From positions 49,288 to 113,287 of the forward strand of contig JBJOFF010000005.1 of the NCBI GenBank assembly GCA_046048895.1: a DNA stretch of 64,000 nucleotides, given 5' to 3'. The DNA comes from ZLKRG08 sp046048895 (GTDB lineage Bacteria; Actinomycetota; Actinomycetes; Nanopelagicales; Nanopelagicaceae). Under the pieces are notes generated by a model, which did no database searches, was not told where the DNA came from, and worked only from the letters and a program-made list of their open reading frames with translations. Positions 44,656 through 52,856 of this stretch are shown one piece after another (positions within the stretch are counted from its first letter, which is position 1; each line of letters starts with the position of its first letter). Position numbers and translations under genes: made by a program.

Positions 44656-47231
44656 GCTGGTAGCGAAGCTAATTGCGTCTTAATGCGCTCAATATCTTGA
44701 TCGCACTTAGCCAAACGCTCGCGGATTTCTACAACAACATTTTCAGGTGCTTTCGCCATGAATCCTTCATTACCTAGTTTGGCAGTCGCCGTAGCTCGAT
44801 CCTTTTCAGCCGTTGCTAAATCCTTAGTTAGGCGTGCACGTTCAGCTGCCACGTCAATTGATCCAGTTAAATCAAACTCAGCTCTAATTGCACCAATTTC
44901 TAACTTTGCCGATGGCACAAAATCACCTGTTTCCATCTTTAACAAGAACTCTGCACCAGCTACATATGGAGATAAATCTGCTGGAACAACTAAGCGACCA
45001 GGGATCTTTTGGCTGGTTTTGATTCCTTGATCATTTCTAAAGCGACGAACTTCGGTAATTACTTCTTGCAATTGAGCCACGATTTTCTCGGCAGATTTAT
45101 CAATACTCTTGCTATCTGCCACTGGCCAAGCTGCAACTACCAATGATTCTTGGCCAGTAAGCGTGGTCCAAAGTTCTTCCGTAATAAAAGGCATTATTGG
45201 GTGCATCAATCGAAGTAATTGATCCAGCACATGGCCAAGCACGCGCTTAGTTGCCGCGGCATCACCTTTTTGAAATGCATCTTTAGAAAGTTCCAAATAC
45301 CAATCACATAGGTCATCCCATGCAAAGTGATAAATCAATTCTGATGCTTTTGCGAATTCGAATGATTCTAGTAGCTGATCAGCCTCGGCGATTGTTTCAT
45401 TCAAGCGACTTAAGATCCACTTGTCGATTGCATTTAAAGAATTGAAATCTGGTAATGGACCTTCGACTGTAGCGCCGTTCATCAATGCAAAACGAGTCGC
45501 ATTCCAAAGTTTGGTGGCAAAGTTTCGAGCTCCGCCAATCCACTCCTCTGCCAAGGCTTGGTCAGCTCCAGGATTTGAACCGCGTGCTAATGAGAAGCGC
45601 AAAGCATCTGAACCATACTTATCCATAAATTCAAGCGGATCAACCACGTTGCCCTTTGATTTAGACATCTTCTTGCCAAATTTATCGCGCACCAAGCCGT
45701 GTAAAACAATGGTGTCAAATGGTTGCTTGCCATCCATTGCAAATAATCCAAAGATCATCATGCGTGCAACCCAGAAAAATAGAATGTCATAACCAGTTAC
45801 TAGCACTGAGTTTGGATAGAACTTTTTTAAATCATCCGTGCTATCTGGCCAACCTAGAGTTGAAAATGGCCAAAGTGCGGAAGAGAACCAAGTATCCAGA
45901 ACATCTTCATCTTGAGTCCAACCAGCAGGCGCTACTTCATCTGGACCTAGAACATTCACTTCTCCATCTGGCCCGTACCAAACAGGAATGCGATGACCCC
46001 ACCAAAGTTGGCGCGAAATGCACCAATCGTGCATGCCATCTACCCACTCAAAATATCGAGGTTCCATCTCAGTTGGAGAAATTTTTACTTTGCCACTTCG
46101 AACTGCATCGCCTGCAGCTTTTGCAAGTGGCGCAACTTTTACGAACCATTGCAGTGATAAACGAGGTTCGACAATGGTTTGGCAACGTGAACAGTGCCCA
46201 ACGCTGTGCGAATATGGACGCTTCTCCCAACCTAATAAGCCATCTTTGCGAAGCTCATCTACTACCGCACGGCGTGCTTCAAATCGGTCCATGCCATCGA
46301 ACTTGGTTCCGGTACCTTCCATGATTCCGTGTTCATTCATGATGATGATCATTGGAACGCCGTGTCGAATTCCCATTTCAAAGTCATTTGGATCATGTGC
46401 CGCAGTTACTTTTACAGCGCCAGTACCGAATTCTGGATCAACTAATTCGTCGGCAATGATTGGGATCATGCGGTCAACATATGGAAGTCGAACCGTCTTA
46501 CCTATCATGTGTTTGTAACGATCATCGTTTGGATTAACCGCTACTGCGCCGTCACCAAGCATGGTTTCGGGACGAGTAGTCGCAACAAAGATTTGGTTTT
46601 CGTCGTCATCACGTCCATAGCGAATCTGAACAAATTCTCCATCAACATCGTGATGATCAACTTCGATGTCAGAAAGCGCCGTTAAACAACGTGGGCACCA
46701 ATTGATAATTCTTTCGGCGCGATAGATAAGTTCTTGATCATATAGTCGCTTAAAAATTGTTAAAACTGCGCGAGAAAGATTCGCATCCATTGTGAATGCT
46801 TCGCGTGACCAATCTACAGAATCACCAAGTCGTTTCATCTGGCCCAAAATTGCGCCGCCTGATTCGGCTTTCCAATCCCAAACTTTCTTTACAAACTCTT
46901 CACGACCGAAGTCATGTCGGGATTTACCTTGCGCAGCTAATTGGCGTTCGACAACGTTCTGAGTGGCGATACCTGCATGGTCTATTCCTGGTAGCCATAA
47001 AGTTTCAAAACCTTTCATACGCTTCATTCGCACTAAAGTGTCTTGCAATGTGTGATCGAGAGCGTGGCCAATATGTAATGAACCAGTTACGTTCGGTGGC
47101 GGAATTACAATTGCGAATGCAGGTTTATCTGATTTGGCATCTGCGGTGAAATAGCCAGCATCAAGCCACTTTTTATAAAGCGGTGCTTCGATGTCCGCAG
47201 GCACAAAACCTGTTGGCAATTCACGCGTCAT
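44652..47231 (-). CDS. valS: Valyl-tRNA synthetase
   Basis: This 859-residue class I synthetase charges tRNA-Val. The HIGH motif is in PPPNVTGSLHIGHAL (about residues 44-58), the KMSKS loop is KKMSKSKGN near residue 535, the editing domain has ATTRPETMLGD, and a C-terminal coiled-coil arm (residues 795-859) is present. A perfect TATAAT lies 16 bases before the start, suggesting its own short-leader promoter. No Val-type T-box or other regulator is seen. Confidence 0.97.
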   Translation of the reverse strand: MTRELPTGFVPADIEAPLYKKWLDAGYFTADAKSDKPAFAIVIPPPNVTGSLHIGHALDHTLQDTLVRMKRMKGFETLWLPGIDHAGIATQNVVERQLAAQGKSRHDFGREEFVKKVWDWKAESGGAILGQMKRLGDSVDWSREAFTMDANLSRAVLTIFKRLYDQELIYRAERIINWCPRCLTALSDIEVDHHDVDGEFVQIRYGRDDDENQIFVATTRPETMLGDGAVAVNPNDDRYKHMIGKTVRLPYVDRMIPIIADELVDPEFGTGAVKVTAAHDPNDFEMGIRHGVPMIIIMNEHGIMEGTGTKFDGMDRFEARRAVVDELRKDGLLGWEKRPYSHSVGHCSRCQTIVEPRLSLQWFVKVAPLAKAAGDAVRSGKVKISPTEMEPRYFEWVDGMHDWCISRQLWWGHRIPVWYGPDGEVNVLGPDEVAPAGWTQDEDVLDTWFSSALWPFSTLGWPDSTDDLKKFYPNSVLVTGYDILFFWVARMMIFGLFAMDGKQPFDTIVLHGLVRDKFGKKMSKSKGNVVDPLEFMDKYGSDALRFSLARGSNPGADQALAEEWIGGARNFATKLWNATRFALMNGATVEGPLPDFNSLNAIDKWILSRLNETIAEADQLLESFEFAKASELIYHFAWDDLCDWYLELSKDAFQKGDAAATKRVLGHVLDQLLRLMHPIMPFITEELWTTLTGQESLVVAAWPVADSKSIDKSAEKIVAQLQEVITEVRRFRNDQGIKTSQKIPGRLVVPADLSPYVAGAEFLLKMETGDFVPSAKLEIGAIRAEFDLTGSIDVAAERARLTKDLATAEKDRATATAKLGNEGFMAKAPENVVVEIRERLAKCDQDIERIKTQLASLPA

Positions 47232-47246
47232 AGCGCCGTAGTCTAG

Positions 47247-47252
47247 ATTATA
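47247..47252 (-). promoter_or_regulatory. -10 box before valS
   Basis: A perfect TATAAT on the minus strand lies in the short gap between clpX and valS. The expected start point is near 47240, leaving a leader under 10 bases. No good -35 is seen. Confidence 0.5.
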
Positions 47253-47264
47253 AAAATTGCGAAA

Positions 47265-48545
47265 CTACGCGCTTTTCTCTTCAGAGCGCTTGGAACGCTT
47301 TGCGCCATCGGTGCGCAGCGCGATCTTTGGCTGTGCATCTGAATTAATACAATCCGCAGTAACAATGACTTTCTCAACATCTTCGCGACCTGGGATGTCA
47401 TACATCACTCCGAGCAGTACATGTTCCATGATTGCGCGAAGGCCACGAGCACCAGTGCCGCGCTTTAGCGCCAATTCTGCAATTGCATCCAGCGCTTCAG
47501 CTTCAAATTCCAGCTGCACATCATCTAATTCAAAGAGTTTCTGATACTGGCGAACTAAAGCATTCTTTGGCTCGGTGAGAATCTGAATCAGCGCCTTCTT
47601 ATCTAAGTTAGAAACTGAAGTAATAACAGGTAGACGTCCGATAAATTCAGGAATTAATCCAAACTTCAATAAATCTTCTGGCATTACATCTGCAAAGATA
47701 TCTGCAGCTTCGCGGTCTTCTGCAGTGCGAAGTGGTGCATTAAATCCAACGCCAGATTTTCCAGCACGGCCTTCGACGATTTTCTCAAGACCAGCGAATG
47801 CACCACCAACAATAAAGAGCACATTGGTAGTGTCAATCTGAATAAATTCCTGGTGCGGATGTTTACGTCCACCTTGTGGTGGCACCGACGCCACAGTTCC
47901 TTCGAGAATCTTTAGTAAAGCCTGCTGAACACCTTCGCCAGATACATCGCGAGTAATTGAAGGATTCTCAGCTTTGCGTGCAACTTTATCGATTTCATCG
48001 ATATAAATAATTCCAGTTTCGGCCTTCTTTACATCGTAATCAGCCGCTTGCAGAAGTTTAAGTAGGATGTTTTCGACATCTTCGCCGACATATCCTGCTT
48101 CAGTTAAAGCGGTGGCATCGGCAATTGCGAAAGGTACATTTAACATTCGGGCAAGTGATTGCGCCAATAGCGTCTTACCGCAACCAGTTGGACCGAGAAG
48201 CAAAATATTAGATTTAGCTAATTCAACTTGGCCATCACGTTTGGCGTCGCCTGATTGCACACGTTTGTAGTGGTTGTACACAGCAACGGCAAGTGATTTC
48301 TTAGCACGTTGCTGTCCGATTACATAATTATCTAGAAACTCATAAATTTCATGCGGTTTAGGTAGCTCTTCGAAACCAGCGTTAGCAGCTTCGGATAGCT
48401 CTTCGACAATGATCTCATTGCAAAGTTCGATGCATTCATCGCATATGTAAACACCAGGACCCGCAATTAACTTCTTTACCTGCTTCTGAGTCTTGCCGCA
48501 GAACGAACATTTAAGTAGTTCGTTGGCTTCTCCGATTCGGGTCAT
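47265..48545 (-). CDS. clpX: ATP-dependent Clp protease ATPase subunit ClpX
   Basis: This 426-residue unfoldase feeds substrates to ClpP. It begins with the zinc-binding domain (CSFCGKTQKQVKKLI...CDECIELC), then the AAA+ core with Walker A GPTGCGKT, Walker B IIYIDEIDK, and the pore and sensor-2 regions (RGTGARGLRAIMEHVL). An Asn/Lys-poor C-terminal tail follows. TAGGAG stands before the ATG. In most actinobacteria clpX follows clpP2 closely; here an MFS gene is inserted between. Confidence 0.97.
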   Translation of the reverse strand: MTRIGEANELLKCSFCGKTQKQVKKLIAGPGVYICDECIELCNEIIVEELSEAANAGFEELPKPHEIYEFLDNYVIGQQRAKKSLAVAVYNHYKRVQSGDAKRDGQVELAKSNILLLGPTGCGKTLLAQSLARMLNVPFAIADATALTEAGYVGEDVENILLKLLQAADYDVKKAETGIIYIDEIDKVARKAENPSITRDVSGEGVQQALLKILEGTVASVPPQGGRKHPHQEFIQIDTTNVLFIVGGAFAGLEKIVEGRAGKSGVGFNAPLRTAEDREAADIFADVMPEDLLKFGLIPEFIGRLPVITSVSNLDKKALIQILTEPKNALVRQYQKLFELDDVQLEFEAEALDAIAELALKRGTGARGLRAIMEHVLLGVMYDIPGREDVEKVIVTADCINSDAQPKIALRTDGAKRSKRSEEKSA

Positions 48546-48618
48546 TCTGGTCTCCTATTTGGGAAAGATATACGTGAATTTTATTAGTTGAGCTTATTTT
48601 CCGCTTGGGAAATAATGC

Positions 48619-49893
48619 TTAATCTTGTTCGCTCTTAGAGGAATTACCTGCGGAATTGGCTGAGGAATTGGCAGGCGATGCCATCTCTTTAACGCCGGGC
48701 ACCCGATACACCACAATATTTACAAGTACATGAAAAATTGCCGCGAAAATTAAGAAGTTTCGCTCCCCAAATATTTCTGTCATTGGACCAACTAGCGCCA
48801 TGCCTAGAGGAATCATTCCGGCAGAACCCGCATGATCAAGTGCAAAAACTCGACCTAATTTTTCTTTCGGAATGGCGCGCTGTAGGGCTATCGGCCAATA
48901 TGCATCCCAAGGACCAACGGAAATTCCGGCAATCAAATAAACCACCACGATAAAAGTTGGTGAATATGGAAAAGCCAACGCAATTGGCATAAGTGCAAAG
49001 AATGACCAAACGATGAGCGAAACTCGACCCGGATATTTGGGATTTAACTTTAAAGACCAAAGTGATGAAACAGTTGCACCGATAGCAAATGCAGCCATAG
49101 ATGCTGCAAGAACTGAATTAGTCTCAAACTCTCGTTTAGAAATGATTGGCAACAAGATAGTTTCAGCAGAAAATACCACCATCAATTGGAAGGTCGCCAT
49201 CAAAATCATGGCACCAACCCATGGCAAATCGCGCACAGTTCTTAAGCCCTCTTTAAATTCGTGAATAAAAGATTCGCGGTCTTCCGGATTAGTAACAGCT
49301 TCTTCCTTGATGCCATAAAGCAACATTGCACCAATCAAGAATGTCGATGCAGTTAAGGCAAAAGTTAGCCTAGCGCCAACCAGTGCGATAACTACTCCTC
49401 CTAAAGCAGGACCAACAATTTGACCCAATCGACTTGTAATTCCACGAATTACATTGGCTTGTTGCAACACATGTTCCGGAACAATTACATTCATAATAGC
49501 TGCAGCCGCCGGAGCACCAAATGCATCGCCGATTCCGATTAGAAATACCAGCAGTGCAACATACATTCTTGGGATTTCGGGTGCCGATACAAAAATTAAA
49601 ATTACCAACAGCAAAGCTCGACCTACGTCAGCACCAATCATTACATGTTTGCGCTTTAATCTATCGGCCCAAACTCCTCCAACCAGGGTTAGCGCTGTTC
49701 CGCTTAACATTCGGGCGGCCAGAATTAAACCTAAAGTTGTGGCATCCCCGCCGGCATCAATAATCACAATTGCAATGGCCATTGTGAATGCGCCACTACC
49801 AAGCGTTACCAATAAATTGGAAAACCAAATGCGCCTGAAATTCCGATAGGAAAATAAGGCGCCTGGCTCGAAGTATTTTTTTACGCTAAGCAA
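48619..49893 (-). CDS. MFS transporter, EntS/MFS_3-like, between clpP2 and clpX
   Basis: This 424-residue protein has about 12 membrane helices and the MFS loop motif GGVWADRLKRKHVMIGAD after helix 2. The start FEPGALFSYRNFRRIW and the QQANVIRGITSRLGQIVGPALGG segment resemble the enterobactin-exporter-like group of uncharacterised efflux proteins. The C-terminal tail is Ser/Asn/Ala-rich. It begins 3 bases after the clpP2 stop, so it may ride on the clpP transcript; substrate is unknown. Confidence 0.82.
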   Translation of the reverse strand: MLSVKKYFEPGALFSYRNFRRIWFSNLLVTLGSGAFTMAIAIVIIDAGGDATTLGLILAARMLSGTALTLVGGVWADRLKRKHVMIGADVGRALLLVILIFVSAPEIPRMYVALLVFLIGIGDAFGAPAAAAIMNVIVPEHVLQQANVIRGITSRLGQIVGPALGGVVIALVGARLTFALTASTFLIGAMLLYGIKEEAVTNPEDRESFIHEFKEGLRTVRDLPWVGAMILMATFQLMVVFSAETILLPIISKREFETNSVLAASMAAFAIGATVSSLWSLKLNPKYPGRVSLIVWSFFALMPIALAFPYSPTFIVVVYLIAGISVGPWDAYWPIALQRAIPKEKLGRVFALDHAGSAGMIPLGMALVGPMTEIFGERNFLIFAAIFHVLVNIVVYRVPGVKEMASPANSSANSAGNSSKSEQD

Positions 49894-49896
49894 AAG

Positions 49897-50523
49897 TTAT
49901 ACAACTGGTTTTGCTTTACGTGAAGATAGAACTTGATCAATGAGTCCATATTCGACCGCTTCTTGCGATGTCAGAATCTTGTCACGTTCGATATCTGCAG
50001 AGATCTGCTCTTTGCTCTTGGTTGAATGCTTCTCCAGCATCACTTCTAGCAGTTCGCGCATGCGTAAAATCTCTTTAGCTTGTAATTCAATATCTGAAGC
50101 TTGTCCGCCACCTTCTGAGTAAGGCTGGTGAATCAAGATTCGTGAATTAGGAAGTGCCATGCGCTTACCTTTGGTACCACCAGCAAGCAAGATTGCAGCA
50201 GCGGATGCAGCTTGGCCTAAACAAATTGTCATGATGTCTGGGCGCACAAATTGCATGGTGTCATAAATTGCAGTTAGCGCTGTAAAAGAACCGCCAGGCG
50301 AATTGATGTACATCATTATGTCGCGATCAGGGTCCATTGATTCAAGAGTTAAAAGCTGCGCCATTACGTCATTAGCAACTGTGTCATCAATTGCTTGACC
50401 TAAGAAGATGATGCGCTCTTCAAATAACTTTGTGTATGGGTCTAAACGCTTAAAACCGTATGAAGTCTTCTCTTCAATTGTCGGAAGAACATAACGATTA
50501 TTGATTTCAAAGTTTTCCATCAT
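49897..50523 (-). CDS. clpP2: ATP-dependent Clp protease proteolytic subunit 2
   Basis: This 208-residue serine peptidase forms one ring of the mixed ClpP1P2 barrel of actinobacteria. The catalytic set is Ser in GQAASAAAILL, His in IHQPYSEGG and Asp in IERDKILTSQEA. The N-terminus is of the ClpP2 type (SYGFKRLDPYTKLFEERIIFLG). It shares a base with the clpP1 stop (TAATG). Confidence 0.96.
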   Translation of the reverse strand: MMENFEINNRYVLPTIEEKTSYGFKRLDPYTKLFEERIIFLGQAIDDTVANDVMAQLLTLESMDPDRDIMMYINSPGGSFTALTAIYDTMQFVRPDIMTICLGQAASAAAILLAGGTKGKRMALPNSRILIHQPYSEGGGQASDIELQAKEILRMRELLEVMLEKHSTKSKEQISADIERDKILTSQEAVEYGLIDQVLSSRKAKPVV

Positions 50524-51143
50524 TATTTCTTTCCAATCTGTGAAGCAGTCTTTACAACATGATCAACAAAGCCATATTCCTTAGCTTCTTCTGCAGTGAA
50601 CCATCGATCGCGATCAGAATCTGCGGTAATTGTTTCTGGCTTCTGTCCGGTGTGGAATGCAATTAGTTCAGCCATCTTTTTCTTGGTGAAACCAATCTGT
50701 TCGGCTTGAATTCGAATATCTGTTGCAGTTCCGCCAATTCCACCAGAAGGCTGGTGCATCATGATGCGTGCATGCGGCAACGCGTAACGCTTACCCGGCG
50801 CACCTGCACAAAGTAGGAATTGACCCATTGATGCAGAGAGTCCCATTGCTACTGTCGCTACATCATTTGGCACAAATTGCATGGTGTCATAAATCGCCAT
50901 ACCTGCTGAGATGGAACCGCCAGGTGAGTTGATGTAAAGGTAAATATCTTTCTCTGGATCTTCGGCAGAGAGCAACAGAATCTGTGCAGCAATTGCATTA
51001 GCCATTGCATCTTCAACTACAGAACCTAAGAAGATGATTCGTTCGCGAAGCAGACGGTTGTAAACCTCTGAATCAAGACCTGCGTTCATAGCATTGCCGC
51101 CACGCAAAATGGTCTCCGATGCTGGTGTCGGGATAAAGTCCAC
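50523..51143 (-). CDS. clpP1: ATP-dependent Clp protease proteolytic subunit 1
   Basis: This 206-residue peptidase forms the other ring of the ClpP1P2 barrel. Ser is in GLSASMGQFLL, His in MHQPSGGIGG and Asp in DSDRDRWFTAEEA. The start is GTG with AAGGA 7 bases upstream; an internal ATG at codon 19 would remove a region that is normally cleaved as propeptide. A partial ClgR-type motif stands about 100 bases upstream, in the gap after tig. Confidence 0.95.
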   Translation of the reverse strand: MDFIPTPASETILRGGNAMNAGLDSEVYNRLLRERIIFLGSVVEDAMANAIAAQILLLSAEDPEKDIYLYINSPGGSISAGMAIYDTMQFVPNDVATVAMGLSASMGQFLLCAGAPGKRYALPHARIMMHQPSGGIGGTATDIRIQAEQIGFTKKKMAELIAFHTGQKPETITADSDRDRWFTAEEAKEYGFVDHVVKTASQIGKK

Positions 51144-51234
51144 TGAAGGATCCTTTTCTTATAAATAAATGAGTACAAAGACCCTAACGCGTCCGCGCTT
51201 AAAATGCTTCCCAATTAAGGGCAAATTGCCGCCT

Positions 51235-51248
51235 GTTCACTTTAAGCG
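51235..51248 (-). promoter_or_regulatory. Possible ClgR-like box upstream of clpP1
   Basis: The minus-strand CGCTTAAAGTGAAC fits the actinobacterial ClgR core CGCYNANRGCGWWS, as I recall it, at all but one position (GTG instead of GCG). ClgR activates clpP1P2 in Corynebacterium and Streptomyces. The flanking positions do not fit, so this is only a candidate. Confidence 0.3.
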
Positions 51249-51265
51249 GAACTGGAGTGTTGAGG

Positions 51266-52567
51266 TTATTCGCCTGCTTCAGCGTCAGCTGGTTGAGCCA
51301 TGCGCTTTGGGGCCAACTCTTCCAAATCCACTTTCTTACCGGATTCAGTGACCACATTTACGCGGCTGAGAATATTGGCCAAGGCCTTTGCGCGAGCAAC
51401 TTCCGCAACCATCTGATTGATATTGCCAGATTGCGCTAAACGATTAGCAAAATCCTGTGGCGCCATTCCGTAACGTGAAGCGGTGCGCATTAGGTACTCA
51501 GTTAATTCCATCTCTGAAACTTCAACCGATTCGCTCTTAACAACTTCATCTAGCAAGAAATCTTGCTTGAACATTGCGCGAGTATCGCGATCTACCTCAG
51601 CTCGGTGTTCGGCATCTTCTAGTCGACCTTCGCGCTCTAAATGCCCATGAATCTCTTCTTCGACAAGCTTCTCTGGAACTGGAATTTCGAGTTCTGAAAC
51701 CAATTTATCGACGAGCTTGTCGCGCGCCTGTGCGCCTTGTTCCATTGCCTTTACGCGCTCTAAGCGAGTATTTAAATCAGCTTTTAGCTCTTCCAAAGTA
51801 TCGAATTCAGATGCGAGCTTTGCAAATGCATCATCAAGAGCTGGTAGTTCGCGTTCCTTAACTGACTTAACAGTTACAGTTACTGAACCCTGCTCTCCTT
51901 CTTGCATGCCAAGAAGTGAAGTTTCAAATACCTTGGAATCGCCTGCGCTTAAACCAAGCACTGCTTCATCAAGTCCATCGACCATGCTATTTGAGCCAAC
52001 TTCGTAAGAGATGTCGTTAGCGGTTCCGCCTTCAACTTCTTCGCCGTTTACCTTTGCAACTAAATCAATGTTTATGAAATCGCCGCTCTTAGTTGCGCGT
52101 TCTACAACATGAAGTGTTCCGAAGCGAGCGCGAAGTGCATCTACCTGCTCGTTAATTTCCTCTGTAGTAACTGAAACATCATCAACCTTGATTTCCATTT
52201 GAGAAAAATCAGGCAACTTAATTTCTGGGCGAACATCTACTTCGATAGTAAAGGTGAGCTTTTCGTTATCAACGAATTCTTTGATATCAACCTCTGGGCG
52301 ACCAATTACTGAGATCTTATGTTCGCGCGCAGCTTGAGTGTAGAAATCAGGAAGCGCTGAGTTGATAGCTTCATCAATTACAGCACCGCGGCCTACACGC
52401 TGATCAATCATGGCAGCCGGAACTTTGCCCTTGCGGAAACCTGGAATGTTTACCTGTGATGCAACCTTCTTATATGCATCAGCAACGTGTGATGACATCT
52501 CATTGAATTCAACAGAGATATCAAAACGTACGCGGGTTGGTGAGAGATTTTCTACTGAGCTTTTCAC
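51266..52567 (-). CDS. tig: Trigger factor
   Basis: This 433-residue ribosome-associated chaperone and prolyl isomerase has the ribosome-binding signature GFRKGKVPAAMID near residues 43-55, the FKBP-type domain (GDFINIDLVAKVNGE) around residues 160-240, and the long C-terminal helical chaperone arms with coiled coil. It is followed by clpP1-clpP2, matching actinobacteria in general. The gene lies 34 bases after tRNA-Pro in the same direction, so the two may share a transcript. Confidence 0.96.
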   Translation of the reverse strand: MKSSVENLSPTRVRFDISVEFNEMSSHVADAYKKVASQVNIPGFRKGKVPAAMIDQRVGRGAVIDEAINSALPDFYTQAAREHKISVIGRPEVDIKEFVDNEKLTFTIEVDVRPEIKLPDFSQMEIKVDDVSVTTEEINEQVDALRARFGTLHVVERATKSGDFINIDLVAKVNGEEVEGGTANDISYEVGSNSMVDGLDEAVLGLSAGDSKVFETSLLGMQEGEQGSVTVTVKSVKERELPALDDAFAKLASEFDTLEELKADLNTRLERVKAMEQGAQARDKLVDKLVSELEIPVPEKLVEEEIHGHLEREGRLEDAEHRAEVDRDTRAMFKQDFLLDEVVKSESVEVSEMELTEYLMRTASRYGMAPQDFANRLAQSGNINQMVAEVARAKALANILSRVNVVTESGKKVDLEELAPKRMAQPADAEAGE

Positions 52568-52601
52568 AAAGCGCTCCTTGCGTGTTCAAACTAAGAGAAA
52601 C

Positions 52602-52677
52602 TGGTCGGGACGGAGAGACTCGAACTCTCGATCTTCTGCTCCCAAAGCAGACGCGCTAGCCACTACGCTACGCCCCG
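52602..52677 (-). tRNA. tRNA-Pro (anticodon UGG)
   Basis: A full cloverleaf is present. The acceptor arms CGGGGCG/CGTCCCG contain one G-T pair, the anticodon stem is TCTGC/GCAGA around TTTGGGA, and the T arm is GAGAG-TTCGAGT-CTCTC. CCA is encoded. The 5' flank shares the 9-mer TCGCAAGAA with tRNA-Gly. Confidence 0.97.
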
Positions 52678-52678
52678 G

Positions 52679-52755
52679 TTCTTGCGAGGCAGAAGTCTAT
52701 GGCAAGAATTGGAAGTTAATTACCAAACCAATTACTCTTAGCCCGTTCGCAAGAA
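52679..52755. repeat. Inverted 9-mer flanking both divergent tRNA genes
   Basis: TTCTTGCGA at 52679-52687 and TCGCAAGAA at 52747-52755 are perfect inverted copies. Seen from each tRNA they form the same 9-mer 1 base (Pro) and 3 bases (Gly) before the mature 5' end. They may be shared pre-tRNA leader sequence or processing signals. Confidence 0.6.
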
Positions 52756-52758
52756 TAT

Positions 52759-52832
52759 GCGGGTGTAGCTCAATGGTAGAGTTCTAGCCTTCCAAGCTAG
52801 CTGTGCCGGTTCAATCCCGGTCACCCGCTCCA
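52759..52832 (+). tRNA. tRNA-Gly (anticodon UCC)
   Basis: A complete cloverleaf is seen. The acceptor arms GCGGGTG/CACCCGC pair perfectly, the anticodon stem is CTAGC/GCTAG around CTTCCAA, and the T loop is TTCAATC. CCA is encoded. A possible promoter TTGGAA-18-TACTCT precedes it. It points into the collagen-like gene on the other strand. Confidence 0.97.
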
Positions 52833-52834
52833 AT

Positions 52835-52856
52835 TCTTCTAGTTTTCTTCTAGTTT
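52835..52856 (+). repeat. Tandem 11-bp repeat after tRNA-Gly
   Basis: TCTTCTAGTTT occurs twice head to tail directly after the tRNA CCA end, and it reaches the last base of the collagen-like stop codon. It may be a scar of integration or slippage beside the tRNA. Confidence 0.6.

Noticed and set aside
45719..46324. 201-codon plus-strand frame inside valS
   Set aside because: It lies antisense to a conserved valS with clear motifs. Its composition is that of a shadow frame, with no family features.
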